This document shows, one piece after another, positions 19,059-26,909 of a stretch of 64,000 nucleotides of DNA (positions are counted from its first letter, which is position 1; every line of letters begins with the position of its first letter). The DNA is from Oleiagrimonas sp963821885 (GTDB lineage: Bacteria > Pseudomonadota > Gammaproteobacteria > Xanthomonadales > Rhodanobacteraceae), in NCBI GenBank assembly GCA_963821885.1, contig CAWGFN010000005.1, positions 62,001 to 126,000 on the forward strand, written 5' to 3'. Under the pieces are notes generated by a model. That model searched no databases and had not been told where the DNA came from. It saw only the letters and a program-made list of their open reading frames with translations. The position numbers were made by a program, and so were the translations under genes.

Positions 19059-19478
19059 TTACTGCAGGTCGGCGTCCTGGAAGCCGATCTTCTGCATGCC
19101 CACGCTCTTGGCGTCGGCCAGGACCTTGGCGAAGACCTCGTAGGACGTCTGGTCGTTGACCTCGATCTGCAGTTCAGGCTGCTTGTCCACGGCCTTGCTG
19201 CCGTAGACGCCCAGCTGCAGCTTCAGGCCTGCCTCGCTGATCGGCACCTGGTTCAGGTACAACGAACCGTTGGCCTGGATGTTCAACTGCAACGGCTCCG
19301 GCGGCGGCTCCGGCGGCGGCGGCGTGGTCGTCGGCTGCGGCAGATCGATATTGATGCGATGCGTCAGCATCGGCGCCGACATCATGAAGATGATCAGCAG
19401 AACCAGCATCACGTCCACGAGGGGCGTGACGTTGATTTCCGACATTGCGCTCGAACCCGAGTTGGAGCTGAAAGCCAT
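19059..19478 (-). CDS. exbD: Biopolymer transport protein ExbD (second copy)
   Basis: Inner-membrane component of the TonB energy-coupling complex. The 139-residue protein has a short cytoplasmic N-terminus, one transmembrane helix (INVTPLVDVMLVLLIIFMMS, about 16-35) carrying the essential proton-path aspartate in LVDVML, then a proline-rich spacer and a periplasmic domain. ATG 19478 is supported by GGAGG 8 nt upstream. It is the last gene of the operon. Sixty-five bases of its TM region are identical to the neighbouring exbD, although the rest of the proteins differ. Confidence 0.92.
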   Translation of the reverse strand: MAFSSNSGSSAMSEINVTPLVDVMLVLLIIFMMSAPMLTHRINIDLPQPTTTPPPPEPPPEPLQLNIQANGSLYLNQVPISEAGLKLQLGVYGSKAVDKQPELQIEVNDQTSYEVFAKVLADAKSVGMQKIGFQDADLQ

Positions 19479-19632
19479 CTTGCGGTCCTCCGACGCGGCA
19501 GGCCGGTTGGCCTGCATGTATCCGGTCGTGGCGTCACCGGATCGCGTCTTGTCGTGTGTTGCTTGTTTTCAATCCGCGGATGCGGCGCGCATCACGCGCC
19601 GCGTCCGCGACAGGCCGTGCCGTTGCGGGCGA

Positions 19633-20049
19633 TCAGCCGCCCTTGCCGGTCGAGATGAAGGCGATGTGCACCATGCCGTTTTCCTTGGCGGTCTTCAGCA
19701 CGTCCTTGATGACCTGGACCTTCAGCGACTTGTCGGCACGGATCTGAATTTCCGGCTGCGGACTCTGCGAGGCCTGGACCTTCAGCTTGCTGATCAATTC
19801 ACCGCGCGTCACCTTGGCGTCGTTCCAGTACATCTCGCCGTTGGCCTTGATCGCCAGGTCGACCGGCTTGATGTTCTTCTTGATCACGATCTTCGGATTG
19901 GCATCCGGCACCTTGACCTTGATCTTGTGAGTGAGCAGCGGTGCCGTGATCATGAAGATGATCAGCAGAACCAGCATCACGTCCACGAGGGGCGTGACGT
20001 TGATTTCCGACATCATGCCGCCGTCATTGCCTCCGGCGCTCATCGCCAT
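19633..20049 (-). CDS. exbD: Biopolymer transport protein ExbD (first copy)
   Basis: A 138-residue ExbD with the same N-terminal helix (MSEINVTPLVDVMLVLLIIF) and the conserved membrane aspartate. The periplasmic part is lysine-rich (THKIKVKVPDANPKIVIKKN) and clearly different from the second copy. It follows exbB by 18 bp and precedes the second exbD by 154 bp. Two exbD genes in one tonB operon is the known arrangement in Xanthomonas, where the second is needed only for some substrates. Confidence 0.92.
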   Translation of the reverse strand: MAMSAGGNDGGMMSEINVTPLVDVMLVLLIIFMITAPLLTHKIKVKVPDANPKIVIKKNIKPVDLAIKANGEMYWNDAKVTRGELISKLKVQASQSPQPEIQIRADKSLKVQVIKDVLKTAKENGMVHIAFISTGKGG

Positions 20050-20067
20050 GGTTCAGTCCTCCGCTGC

Positions 20068-20844
20068 TTACTTCTTGGCCTGCGGCGCATCCACGCGCGC
20101 ACCGGTCGCGAAGAAGTCATGCAGGTCATGAGCGAACTCGTCGAACTGGGCGTAGGTCAGGCGATTCGAACGGGTGAAGAAGTTGTAGGCGAGCACGGCC
20201 GGGATGGCGGTGAACAGACCGATGGCGGTCATGATCAGCGCCTCGCCCACCGGGCCGGCGACCACGGTGATCGAGCTCTCGCCGCTGGCGCCGATGCCGA
20301 TCAGGGCGTTGTAGATGCCCCACACGGTACCGAGCAGACCGACGAATGGCGCGGACGAACCGACCGTCGCGAGCAGGGTCATGCCGCCTTCCAGACGCAG
20401 GCTCTCACGGGCCACGGCCTGGCGCAGGGCACGGTCGATGAATTCCGAGCGGTTCAACGACTCGGCCAGGCGGCCGCCGTCCGAACGCTGATGGTGGGCA
20501 GCGGCCGAAGCGCAGTCCAGGGCGATCTTGGAGAACGGCTCCGACTTCGGCTGGGCCTCCATCTCGCGGATGGATTCCTGCGCGGACGGATTGTTCCAGA
20601 ACGCAGCGATGACGGCATCGGCACGCGAACGGACCATCGAGTTGCGGATGAAGTTCGCGACGATGAAGTACCAGGACAGAAGCGACATCACCAACAAAGT
20701 GATGAACACGATCCAGCCCAGTGCATCGAAATTGTGGATCAGGTTGCCAAAGCCCATCTGCGCCATGGCATGGGCGTTGCTGTCGCCTCCCATGGGCGGC
20801 TGCGGTGCGTCAGCCGGGGAAGTCGGAGTGGTCTGTAGAAACAT
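20068..20844 (-). CDS. exbB: Biopolymer transport protein ExbB (MotA/TolQ/ExbB proton channel)
   Basis: The proton-channel subunit that pairs with ExbD to drive TonB. The 258-residue protein has a first transmembrane helix near 40-60 (LGWIVFITLLVMSLLSWYFIVANF), a large cytoplasmic loop, and two C-terminal helices in the conserved block LLATVGSSAPFVGLLGTVWGIYNAL and GEALIMTAIGLFTAIPAVLAYNFF. I chose ATG 20844 (MFLQTTPTSP) because the 34 codons before it are not ExbB-like. It lies 59 bp after tonB in the same operon. Confidence 0.95.
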   Translation of the reverse strand: MFLQTTPTSPADAPQPPMGGDSNAHAMAQMGFGNLIHNFDALGWIVFITLLVMSLLSWYFIVANFIRNSMVRSRADAVIAAFWNNPSAQESIREMEAQPKSEPFSKIALDCASAAAHHQRSDGGRLAESLNRSEFIDRALRQAVARESLRLEGGMTLLATVGSSAPFVGLLGTVWGIYNALIGIGASGESSITVVAGPVGEALIMTAIGLFTAIPAVLAYNFFTRSNRLTYAQFDEFAHDLHDFFATGARVDAPQAKK

Positions 20845-20903
20845 AACGCTACCTTTGAAAATCAAGCGAGAATTTGCTGTGGAAACGGAAAAGTGACTAG
20901 GGC

Positions 20904-21560
20904 TCAGTAGCTTCCCAGGTTGAATGCGATCGGAATCTTTGCCCAACCTTCGTACGGTACACCATTGCGCGTGCCTGGATTGAACTTCCAGCGCTTCGCT
21001 GCCTGCAGGGCTGCACGATCCAGTTCGTGGTAGCCACTGGACTGATCGACCTTCACTTCCTTGGGCGAACCGTCCACGCCCACCAGGACCAGCAGAACCA
21101 CCGTGCCTTCATGGTGCAGGCGCTTGGCCTGCATCGGGTACGGAATCGGATGCTGCTGCCGGTAGGACAGGTCCGAGCTCGGCTGCACGATCGTCGGCGG
21201 CGGCGGCGGCGACGGCGGAGCCGGCGGCGAAGACACGGCCATCGGCGACGGCTCGTTGACCGGCGGCGGCGGGGTCGGCGGCGGCGGAGTCGGCGGCAGC
21301 TTGACCTGCTTGATGGTCTTCGGCGGCGGAATCTTGGGCGGCTGCGGCGGCGGCGGCGGCGGCGGCGGGGGCGGCGGGGGCGGCTCGATGAAGGTCACCT
21401 TCACCACCTTGTCCTGGGCCTGGTCCTTCTTCGTCGGCGGGGAGGCCGGCGCGGCCAGCAGCAGCAGAGCGAAGCTGTGCAGGGCAACGGACACCGCAAT
21501 GGCCCAGGTGCGTCTCCAGTTGAACGCTTCGTGGCCGGTGTTGTCAGTCTGTGATGCCAT
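20904..21560 (-). CDS. tonB: Energy transducer TonB
   Basis: Spans the periplasm and transmits proton-motive force to outer-membrane receptors. The 218-residue protein has an N-terminal membrane anchor (about 18-36, WAIAVSVALHSFALLLLAA), a strongly proline-rich spacer (about 58-130, with a run of thirteen prolines) and a C-terminal TonB fold: YPMQAKRLHHEGTVVLLVLVGVDGSP, SSGYHELDRAALQAAKRWKFNPGTRNG. It heads the exbB-exbD-exbD operon. A long perfect inverted repeat lies 42-79 bp upstream of its ATG. Confidence 0.95.
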   Translation of the reverse strand: MASQTDNTGHEAFNWRRTWAIAVSVALHSFALLLLAAPASPPTKKDQAQDKVVKVTFIEPPPPPPPPPPPPPQPPKIPPPKTIKQVKLPPTPPPPTPPPPVNEPSPMAVSSPPAPPSPPPPPTIVQPSSDLSYRQQHPIPYPMQAKRLHHEGTVVLLVLVGVDGSPKEVKVDQSSGYHELDRAALQAAKRWKFNPGTRNGVPYEGWAKIPIAFNLGSY

Positions 21561-21601
21561 CAGTTAATTGCTGAATCCAACAGAATTTGTTGTCCACCCG
21601 T

Positions 21602-21639
21602 ATGGGGTGACGCGGCGTTGTGTCGTAGCGTCACCCCAT
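21602..21639. promoter_or_regulatory. 12-bp perfect inverted repeat upstream of tonB
   Basis: ATGGGGTGACGC at 21602-21613 and its exact reverse complement at 21628-21639 are separated by 14 bp. It lies in the 179-bp gap between the TPR gene and tonB, 42-79 bp before the tonB start. No T tract follows on either strand, so it is not a standard terminator. An operator or a hairpin in the tonB leader are the two options. Confidence 0.5.
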
Positions 21640-21739
21640 CCGTGGAGCGGAAGTTATCCAAGGTACACTAGCGAAGCGAGTTTGTATAGCCCCGGTTCAT
21701 GTATGGAAAACCCTAATTATTTCATGGTGTTGACGGACT

Positions 21740-23032
21740 TTAGCGTCCTGCTTTTTTGAGCCAAGCCTGAGCCTTGGCGCGCGTGGTCGGATCCTTCTCC
21801 GCCTTGCGCATCGCGGCGACGGCGGCGCTCTGGTTGTGCATGGCCTGTTCGGCCTTGGCGATGATCATGTACGCCTGGCCCGGGTGCTTCAGCCCGCGCT
21901 TGATGGCCGTGCGCGCATGGCTGCGCGCGGCCGAGTGCCGGCGCTCCGAACCCAGCAGGCTCGCCACCTGCAGATCCATCTGTCCGTCGGGCGCCGTCTT
22001 GGCGGCGGCCTCGTACTCGGTGATGGCCTGTTTCAGGCGGTCCGTGTAGAAGTAGGCATCGCCCATGATGCGATGGCTCTCGAAGCCGGGCTTGACCACG
22101 CCCTTGGCCTCGCCCTCCTTGAGCACGGCCAGCGCGGCCTCGCTGTCGGGCTTGGCGTTGTCGGCCCTCTGCGCCTTCATCATGTGCAGCTTGGCCAGCG
22201 TGATGTAGTCGTTGCTCTCCTTCAGCTGGCCCTTGGCATTGGCCTTGTCGAGCAACTGGATGGCCTCATCGTACTGGTGCGCGCCCACCAGCACGGTGAT
22301 CGCGTTGTGCAGGGTTGTCATGTCGTCGGGGTTCTTGGCCAGCTGTGCCTTGGCGGCCGCGACAGCCTGGGAGGTATCACCGGTCTCCGCATAGCTGGCG
22401 GCAAGCACCTGGTTCCACACCGGCTTGGGCTTGTCGGTCATCGAGATCGCCTTCTTGGTCGCGGCGATCGCCTTGTCGTACTGGCCGAGTTTGTAATAGT
22501 CGATACCTTCCAGGCCATAGGAATCGGCGGTTTCCAGCTTGCCGTCCTTGCGCCATGCGGCCACCGTGTCCAGTGATTTCTGGAAATCACCGTCGTTCTG
22601 GTACAGCCCCGCCAGTTCGAACTGCAGATCGAAATAGGTGTCATTGGGCAGGTAGCCGATCTTCAGCGCCTCCTGCAGGTGCGCGATGGCCGTCTTCACG
22701 TCGCCCTGGTTGAGGGCGAGCACGGTCAGGTACTGGTTGGCCATCGCCTGCACGTACTTGTTCTTGGTCTTGGAGCCATCGGCAAAGGGCTCGAGAATGC
22801 TCTTGGCCTTGGCCATGTCCTTCGCACCGATGGCCTTGGCGGCTTCCGTGAGCTTGTCCGATTCGTCCGGCGATCCGCCCTGCATGTCCTTCGGTGCCTG
22901 GCGGGTCGTATTCGGGTACTTGGCTTGCTTCTTGTCTCCATGCCCCGCGGCCATGGCCGTGCTCGTGCCGGCCAGCAGCAACAGCGCCACGGCAGCGCTC
23001 AACAGCATTTTCGAAAACGATCCGAACTTCAT
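21740..23032 (-). CDS. Exported tetratricopeptide-repeat protein
   Basis: A 430-residue protein with a signal peptide (MKFGSFSKMLLSAAVALLLLAG..., cleavage probably after AMA at about 27) followed by TPR helices throughout: TAIAHLQEALKIGYLPND, KLGQYDKAIAATKKAIS, GDTSQAVAAAKAQLAKNPDD, YTDRLKQAITEYEAAAKTAP. It is expected in the periplasm as a protein-interaction scaffold. ATG 23032 is favoured over one four codons upstream because the latter lies within the GAGGTGG ribosome site. It sits between gyrB and tonB on the same strand. Its role is unknown; the position suggests a link to TonB-dependent transport. Confidence 0.85.
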   Translation of the reverse strand: MKFGSFSKMLLSAAVALLLLAGTSTAMAAGHGDKKQAKYPNTTRQAPKDMQGGSPDESDKLTEAAKAIGAKDMAKAKSILEPFADGSKTKNKYVQAMANQYLTVLALNQGDVKTAIAHLQEALKIGYLPNDTYFDLQFELAGLYQNDGDFQKSLDTVAAWRKDGKLETADSYGLEGIDYYKLGQYDKAIAATKKAISMTDKPKPVWNQVLAASYAETGDTSQAVAAAKAQLAKNPDDMTTLHNAITVLVGAHQYDEAIQLLDKANAKGQLKESNDYITLAKLHMMKAQRADNAKPDSEAALAVLKEGEAKGVVKPGFESHRIMGDAYFYTDRLKQAITEYEAAAKTAPDGQMDLQVASLLGSERRHSAARSHARTAIKRGLKHPGQAYMIIAKAEQAMHNQSAAVAAMRKAEKDPTTRAKAQAWLKKAGR

Positions 23033-23232
23033 CGTCCACCTCATTTGATTGCAGGGGCAGCGCTTTCTCGCGCAGTTAAGGCATCAAGAGTACCTGTTCA
23101 TCTGTCGATGACTCAAGTCGCCCGTGGTACACCGGAGATACGCCAGCGTATTGATTTTACTTAATTTTTACATCGCCCACGTTTTCACCTTGCCATCCCG
23201 GCAATGAACGGTGGGCAAATCGTTCCCTGCGA

Positions 23233-25641
23233 TCAGATGTCGAGATTGGCCACGCGCAGTGCGTTGGTCTCGATGAATTCGCGGCGTGGCTCCACGGCCT
23301 CCCCCATCAGCATGGAGAACATCTGGTCGGCCGCCACGGCGTCCTCGATGCCGACCTGCAGCATGCGTCGGGTATCCGGATTGACCGTGGTCTCCCACAG
23401 CTGCTCGGGGTTCATTTCACCGAGGCCCTTGAAGCGCTGGATGTTGCGGCCCTTCTTGGCTTCGCCGAGCAACCATTCGCGCGCCTCGCTGAATTGCGTG
23501 ATGCCACGCGAGGCGTTGCCGCGGCGTGCCTCTGCGCCCGCCTGCACCAGGCCGTGCAGCGCCCGGGCCGCGTTGAGGATGGGCCGGTACTCGGCACTGG
23601 AGAAGAACGGTTGCGCCAGCATCCAGGTGTGCTCCAGGCCGTGCTGGTTGCGCACCACCTCGATCGCCGCGGGCTGGTCGCCGCTGGCCGGGTGATAGGC
23701 AAAGCGGAACGTGGGCTTGCCCAGGCCACTGGCCGCCAGGCGGCCCGCCAACCCGGCCAGCCAGGACTCGATGGCCGACGGCTCTTCCCACAGGGCCGGT
23801 TCCAGCGGCGCATGCTCGAGCATGGCCGTCCACACCAGGGCATCGCAGCGTGCATTGAGACGATCGACCTGGGTCAGCGCGCCCTGGTAATCGCGCAGCA
23901 GGGTTTCCAGCGCCTCGCCACTGATCGGCGGCGCGTCCGTGCTGTACAGCAATTCGGCCCCTTCCACGGCGTTGGAGATCAGGTAAGCGTTCAGCGCCGC
24001 GTCGTCCTTGAGGTACAGCTCGTTCTTGCCCTGCTTGATCTTGTACAGCGGCGGCAGGCCGATGTAGACGTGGCCGCGCTCGATCAACTCGGGCATCTGC
24101 CGGTAGAAGAAGGTCAGCAGCAGCGTGCGGATGTGCGAGCCATCGACGTCCGCGTCGGTCATGATGATGATCGAGTGATAGCGCAGCTTGTCGGGGTTGT
24201 ACTCGTCCTTGCCGATGCCCGTGCCCAGCGCGGTGATCAGGGTGCCGACCTCGGCCGAGGACAGCATCTTGTCGAAACGCGCCTTCTCGACGTTGAGGAT
24301 CTTGCCCTTCAGCGGCAGAACCGCCTGCGTCTTGCGGTTGCGGCCCTGCTTGGCCGAACCGCCGGCCGAATCGCCCTCGACGATGAACAGCTCGGACAGC
24401 GCCGGATCCTTCTCCTGGCAGTCGGCCAGCTTGCCCGGCAGGCCGGCAATGTCCAGCGCGCCCTTGCGCCGGGTCATCTCGCGCGCCTTGCGCGCCGCCT
24501 CGCGGGCCCGCGCGGCGTCGACGGCCTTGGAGGCAATGGCCTTGCCCTCGGCCGGATGCTCGAGCAGGAAATCGCCGAGCTCCTTGTTGACCACCTGCTC
24601 CACCACGGTCTTGACCTCGGACGACACCAGCTTGTCCTTGGTCTGCGAGGAGAATTTCGGATCGGGCACCTTGACCGACAGCACGGCGATCATGCCTTCG
24701 CGCATGTCGTCGCCGGACAGCGAGACCTTGCCGCGGGTCAGGCCTTCCTTTTCGATATACCCCTGCAACGTGCGGGTCAGGGCAGCGCGGAAGCCGGTCA
24801 GATGCGTGCCGCCGTCGCGCTGCGGGATGTTGTTGGTGAAGCAGAACATCGTTTCCTGGTAGCCGTCGGTCCACTGCATCGCCAGCTCGACGGTGATGCC
24901 GTCCTGTTCGGCACTGATGCTGATGACGTTGGGATGCAGGGCCGTCTTCAGCTGCGCCAGATGCTGCACGAAGGAGCGGATGCCGCCCTCGTAGGCGAAC
25001 ACGTCATGGCGGTCGCTGCGCTCGTCGTTGAGCTCGATGCGCACGCCGGAATTGAGGAAGGCCAGCTCGCGCAGGCGCTTGGCCAGGATGTCGTAGTGGA
25101 ACTCGATGTTGGTGAAGGTCTTCGGGCTGGGCTGGAAGCGCACGGTGGTGCCGCGCTTGTCCGAATCGGCCACCGGCGCGATCGGCTTGAGCGGCTCGCC
25201 GTCGGCATACTCCTGCCGGAATTCCTTGCCGTCGCGATGGATGGTCAGCCACAGGTGCTCGCTCAGCGCGTTGACCACCGAGACGCCCACGCCGTGGAGG
25301 CCGCCGGACACCTTGTAGGAATTGGCGTCGAACTTGCCGCCCGCGTGCAGCACGGTCATCACCACCTCTGCGGTCGAGCGCCCCTCTTCCGGGTGCTCCT
25401 TGACCGGGATGCCGCGCCCGTTGTCACTGACGCTCACCGAGCCGTCGTCGTGGATCGTCACCACGACCCGGTCGCAATGACCGGCCAGCGCTTCGTCGAT
25501 CGAATTGTCGACGACCTCGAACACCATGTGGTGCAGGCCCGTGCCGTCATCGGTGTCGCCGATGTACATGCCGGGGCGCTTGCGCACCGCTTCGAGACCC
25601 TTGAGGACCTTGATGCTGCTGGAATCGTAGGTTTGGTTCAT
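23233..25641 (-). CDS. gyrB: DNA gyrase subunit B
   Basis: ATPase subunit of gyrase, which introduces negative supercoils into DNA. The 802 residues match the long gammaproteobacterial form. The GHKL ATPase domain has EVVDNSIDEALAGHC, VSDNGRGIPV and GGLHGVGVSVVNALS; the TOPRIM domain has EGDSAGGSAKQGRNRKTQAVLPLKGKILNVEKA and MTDADVDGSHIRTLLLTFFYRQ. The C-terminus includes the insert typical of Gram-negative enzymes and QRFKGLGEMNPEQLWETT. It is the fourth gene of the dnaA-dnaN-recF-gyrB series, with its own possible promoter in the 98-bp gap after recF. Confidence 0.98.
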   Translation of the reverse strand: MNQTYDSSSIKVLKGLEAVRKRPGMYIGDTDDGTGLHHMVFEVVDNSIDEALAGHCDRVVVTIHDDGSVSVSDNGRGIPVKEHPEEGRSTAEVVMTVLHAGGKFDANSYKVSGGLHGVGVSVVNALSEHLWLTIHRDGKEFRQEYADGEPLKPIAPVADSDKRGTTVRFQPSPKTFTNIEFHYDILAKRLRELAFLNSGVRIELNDERSDRHDVFAYEGGIRSFVQHLAQLKTALHPNVISISAEQDGITVELAMQWTDGYQETMFCFTNNIPQRDGGTHLTGFRAALTRTLQGYIEKEGLTRGKVSLSGDDMREGMIAVLSVKVPDPKFSSQTKDKLVSSEVKTVVEQVVNKELGDFLLEHPAEGKAIASKAVDAARAREAARKAREMTRRKGALDIAGLPGKLADCQEKDPALSELFIVEGDSAGGSAKQGRNRKTQAVLPLKGKILNVEKARFDKMLSSAEVGTLITALGTGIGKDEYNPDKLRYHSIIIMTDADVDGSHIRTLLLTFFYRQMPELIERGHVYIGLPPLYKIKQGKNELYLKDDAALNAYLISNAVEGAELLYSTDAPPISGEALETLLRDYQGALTQVDRLNARCDALVWTAMLEHAPLEPALWEEPSAIESWLAGLAGRLAASGLGKPTFRFAYHPASGDQPAAIEVVRNQHGLEHTWMLAQPFFSSAEYRPILNAARALHGLVQAGAEARRGNASRGITQFSEAREWLLGEAKKGRNIQRFKGLGEMNPEQLWETTVNPDTRRMLQVGIEDAVAADQMFSMLMGEAVEPRREFIETNALRVANLDI

Positions 25642-25707
25642 GCGTGACCGTCACAGGCCCGAACGGCGGCGGGCGTGGAGAAAAAGCGGTGTGCTGCCAT
25701 TCCCACC

Positions 25708-25716
25708 AGTATAGCA
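25708..25716 (-). promoter_or_regulatory. Candidate extended -10 promoter of gyrB
   Basis: On the minus strand TGCTATACT reads as an extended -10 (TGn plus TATACT, five of six matches), 67 bp upstream of the gyrB ATG in the recF-gyrB gap. No clear -35 accompanies it, as is common for extended -10 promoters. Confidence 0.4.
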
Positions 25717-25739
25717 GGCCACGGGGCCGACCCGATCCG

Positions 25740-26825
25740 TCAGGCGGGCCGCACGCGCCCGTGTTCCACGTGGAACACCGTGACATCCACGGCCTCCAGC
25801 GCGGTGACTTTCTCGGTACCGGTAACGATCACCTGGGACCCGGCCGCGGCCAGGGCCCGCACCACGCTGGCCTGGTGTTCGGCGTCCAGTTCCGATGCCA
25901 GGTCATCGAGGCACACGATCGGCCAGGCGTCCTGATGCTCGGCGTACAGACTGCCCTGCGCCAACATGCAGCCCAGGGCGCACAGCTTTTCCTGGCCGCG
26001 CGACAGGTGCTCGCGCTGCGGGGCATGTTCGAACACCACGCTCCAGTCGGCGCGGTGCGGGCCGGCAACCGTGTGCCCGCGCCAGGCATCCCGTTCCCGC
26101 CGCTCACGCAAGGCCTCGGCAAGCGCGCGGTCGTCGGCCCAGCCGCGGCGATAGTCCAGGCGAACCTCGCCTAGTTCGGGTAGCAACGCGTGCATGTGGC
26201 GGCTTATGTGGGGACGCAGGGCCGTGATGTAGGCCTGTCGGGCCGCATCGATGGACTCACCTGTTCGCGCCAGTTCCTGCTCCCAGGGGCCGACCTGGTC
26301 GGCATCCGGCTCGCCATTCGAGCCGCGGAGCAAGGCATTGCGCTGGCGTAATGCCCGCTGATAGTGGCGCCAGTGCTGTAGGAAGTCGTGTTCCACGTGG
26401 AACACGCCCCAGTCGATATACCGCCGCCTTTCCTCGGCCGGACCGGCAATCAGCGCGTGGGACCCGGGTTCGAAACAGATCACCGCGCAATGAGCCACCA
26501 GTTCGCCCAGGGTGCGGTTAGCCTCGCCATCGACATGCGCGTGCCAGCGGCTGCCCTTGCGACCGAGGCCCAGGCGCCGGCGCAGCCCGGACGCGTCGTG
26601 GGCGATCTCGGCATACACGCTCAGTGCATCCAGTCCGCGCTGGACCAGCGCATCCCGGGCCGCCGGGCGGAACGAGCGTGCATGCGACAACAGGAACACC
26701 GCCTCGAGCACACTGCTCTTGCCGGCCCCGTTGGGACCGATCAACAGGTTCAGGCCCGGCGCGAGTTCGATGTCGACATCGTCGAGACTGCGCAGGCCCT
26801 GGATTCGCAGGCGGCTTACGTGCAA
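25740..26825 (-). CDS. recF: DNA replication and repair protein RecF
   Basis: An SMC-like ATPase that helps load RecA at single-strand gaps. The 361-residue protein has Walker A GPNGAGKS at about 30-37, LSRGQEKLCALGCMLAQ as the ABC-type signature and CLDDLASELDAEHQ as Walker B. I chose TTG 26825, giving LHVSRLRIQGLRSL, because CGGAG lies 7 nt upstream; another TTG at 26840 would add five residues. Two 18-bp parS-like palindromes are embedded in the gene, each encoding FHVEH, so the coding sequence doubles as a centromere site. Confidence 0.95.
   Translation of the reverse strand: MHVSRLRIQGLRSLDDVDIELAPGLNLLIGPNGAGKSSVLEAVFLLSHARSFRPAARDALVQRGLDALSVYAEIAHDASGLRRRLGLGRKGSRWHAHVDGEANRTLGELVAHCAVICFEPGSHALIAGPAEERRRYIDWGVFHVEHDFLQHWRHYQRALRQRNALLRGSNGEPDADQVGPWEQELARTGESIDAARQAYITALRPHISRHMHALLPELGEVRLDYRRGWADDRALAEALRERRERDAWRGHTVAGPHRADWSVVFEHAPQREHLSRGQEKLCALGCMLAQGSLYAEHQDAWPIVCLDDLASELDAEHQASVVRALAAAGSQVIVTGTEKVTALEAVDVTVFHVEHGRVRPA
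25761..25778. other. parS: Candidate parS site 1 (ParB-binding centromere sequence)
   Basis: A perfect 18-bp palindrome, GTGTTCCACGTGGAACAC, near the 3' end of recF. Its 16-bp core TGTTCCACGTGGAACA matches the chromosomal parS consensus known from Pseudomonas and resembles the Bacillus TGTTTCACGTGAAACA. It lies about 2.4 kb from the candidate oriC. Confidence 0.85.
26388..26405. other. parS: Candidate parS site 2 (ParB-binding centromere sequence)
   Basis: An exact second copy of the 18-bp palindrome GTGTTCCACGTGGAACAC within recF, 627 bp from the first and about 1.7 kb from the candidate oriC. Two identical origin-proximal copies make chance unlikely. Confidence 0.85.
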
Positions 26826-26841
26826 GGGACGGCTCCGCAAA

Positions 26842-26881
26842 TGAAAACGCCGGGCGCGTGGATGATCAGCGCGCCCGGCGT
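26842..26881 (-). terminator. Hairpin between dnaN and recF, possible terminator or attenuator
   Basis: A perfect 12-bp GC-rich stem (26870-26881 with 26847-26858 on the minus strand, 11-nt loop) is followed by TTTTCATTT. It lies 28 bp after the dnaN stop. The short T tract suggests partial termination, which would lower recF relative to dnaN. Confidence 0.5.
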
Positions 26882-26909
26882 GGCGTATCGGTCAAGTGTG
26901 TCCGTCAGA

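Noticed and set aside
21736..21760. A T-rich run at the end of the TPR gene as a terminator
   Set aside because: The T run lies on the plus strand, where no gene precedes it; for the minus-strand TPR gene it is the coding AAGAAAGCA stretch.
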